Below the pieces are notes generated by a model. It ran no database searches, was not told the DNA's origin, and worked only from the letters and a program-made list of their open reading frames with translations. Below, one piece after another: positions 63,483 through 64,000 of a stretch of DNA of 64,000 bases; the stretch's first letter is position 1; every line of letters starts with the position of its first letter. The position numbers and the translations under genes are program-made. The DNA is from Capilliphycus salinus (GTDB taxonomy: Bacteria; Cyanobacteriota; Cyanobacteriia; Cyanobacteriales; Microcoleaceae). The stretch covers positions 2,356,001-2,420,000 of the forward strand of contig NZ_CP178543.1 in assembly GCF_047276495.1 (NCBI RefSeq). Direction: 5' to 3'.

Positions 63483-63513
63483 AACTTTCTGTTGATTGGG
63501 AGAAACGCTAGCT

Positions 63514-64000
63514 ATGAACTCAGCAGACGCATCCATTTCTTCTTCTTCTATTATTCTGTATGGTTTGTTGTTGGTTGTCGGTGTTCTTACCTTAGGATTA
63601 GTTTGGATTTTATTCGATCATACAAAATCTGCTGAAGAAGATCATCGTCATCATTCCGCACAAATTGCGGCGTTTATTTACGATCCTTCCAACTATTGGT
63701 TTCATTGGAAATATACCCGACAAGATAAGTTTTGGATTTCTCGATCCGAATTTTATACGGGTTTATCTATTTTATTTCTCTGTCCGATTGTTTTCGGAAT
63801 TCTGTGTTTATGTTTTGGAGTTTATGACTTTGTAACTCATCCGACTTATTATCAATTTCCTCTACAAGAAATCCTAGACGGAATGTATCATGGAATGGTT
63901 TTAGGCGGAATTTTAGGTGTAATTGGTTTTATTGTTTCTGGGGTTAAAGCCATCTCAAGATTAATTCAAATTGAGGATGTTTATATTGGTTCAAGTGCGA
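63514..64000 (+). CDS. Multi-pass membrane protein, cut by the right edge
   Basis: Open from ATG 63514 to the end (162 codons). Starts MNSADASISSSSIILYGL. Three hydrophobic segments: ~12-35, ~85-110 and ~130-150. Between the first two is a His-rich cytoplasmic or lumenal loop (EEDHRHHSAQIAAFIYDPSN). Not recognised. The C-terminus lies outside the window. Confidence 0.7.
   Translation, partial: MNSADASISSSSIILYGLLLVVGVLTLGLVWILFDHTKSAEEDHRHHSAQIAAFIYDPSNYWFHWKYTRQDKFWISRSEFYTGLSILFLCPIVFGILCLCFGVYDFVTHPTYYQFPLQEILDGMYHGMVLGGILGVIGFIVSGVKAISRLIQIEDVYIGSSA

Overview
The window is from a cyanobacterium, most likely a filamentous form of the Oscillatoria/Lyngbya/Planktothrix type. The evidence is a petC-petA operon (Rieske protein and cytochrome f), a divergent DUF3067 gene, many GCGATCGC (HIP1) sites, the cyanobacterial 2-oxoglutarate decarboxylase plus succinic semialdehyde dehydrogenase pair, many pentapeptide-repeat and PAS/GAF/GGDEF proteins, and several families of dispersed palindromic repeats. 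No tRNA, rRNA, CRISPR array or intact insertion sequence was seen.

Layout. 1-7.2 kb: ffh, a lipase-like gene broken by one in-frame stop, an orphan antitoxin-like gene, a tandem Uma2 pair with duplicated promoters, and two pentapeptide proteins. 7.4-9.8 kb: a 2.6-kb gene desert. It holds a tandem array of nine ~180-bp units. Read on the minus strand, each unit has a -35/-10 promoter, a conserved ~50-nt body and an intrinsic-terminator-like hairpin, so it looks like an array of small RNA genes. Direct repeats with 11-bp period, of the kind bound by OmpR/PhoB-family regulators, lie in each unit and again just before the next gene cluster. 9.8-19.5 kb: an apparently undescribed biosynthetic locus: an adenylate-forming ligase, an SDR ketoreductase, a free acyl carrier protein, and a 1571-residue megaprotein KS-AT-ACP-sulfotransferase-thioesterase. 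In that protein the KS lacks its first catalytic His, the AT is decayed, and the thioesterase has Cys as nucleophile. A GT2 glycosyltransferase and a small unknown protein follow. The parts resemble a split and remodelled cyanobacterial olefin synthase.

19.6-25.1 kb: gatB, then a three-gene module: a coiled-coil protein, a membrane protein that joins a Roadblock/LC7-like cytoplasmic domain to periplasmic BON and OmpA domains, and a Rab/Ras-like small GTPase. This looks like a GTPase switch coupled to the cell wall. 25-32 kb: an active-looking diguanylate cyclase and a paralogue with a dead active site but a kept RxxD I-site, a TAXI-type binding protein, an isocitrate/isopropylmalate dehydrogenase homologue, and a response regulator fused to a His-less dimerisation domain. 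32-40 kb: a DUF4349 lipoprotein, an NRP(I/V)-repeat protein, uvrB, a pentapeptide protein, a patatin and a HAD phosphatase.

40-48.7 kb: the alternative TCA-cycle pair, exonuclease III, a VapBC-like toxin-antitoxin pair, a 1-kb tandem duplication that copied the last codons of petA, petA, petC and DUF3067. 48.7-53 kb: a ParA-like ATPase, glutaminase and Cache/PAS sensor operon, then a CsaA-like gene. 53-64 kb: a cyclase/ATPase/TPR regulator whose zinc-ribbon part lies in another frame, an HD-type protein, an M15-like peptidase, a J-domain membrane protein, a P-loop ATPase, aroE, and a membrane protein cut by the right edge. Start codons were moved inward from the longest open frame where the ribosome-binding site or family N-terminus supported it.
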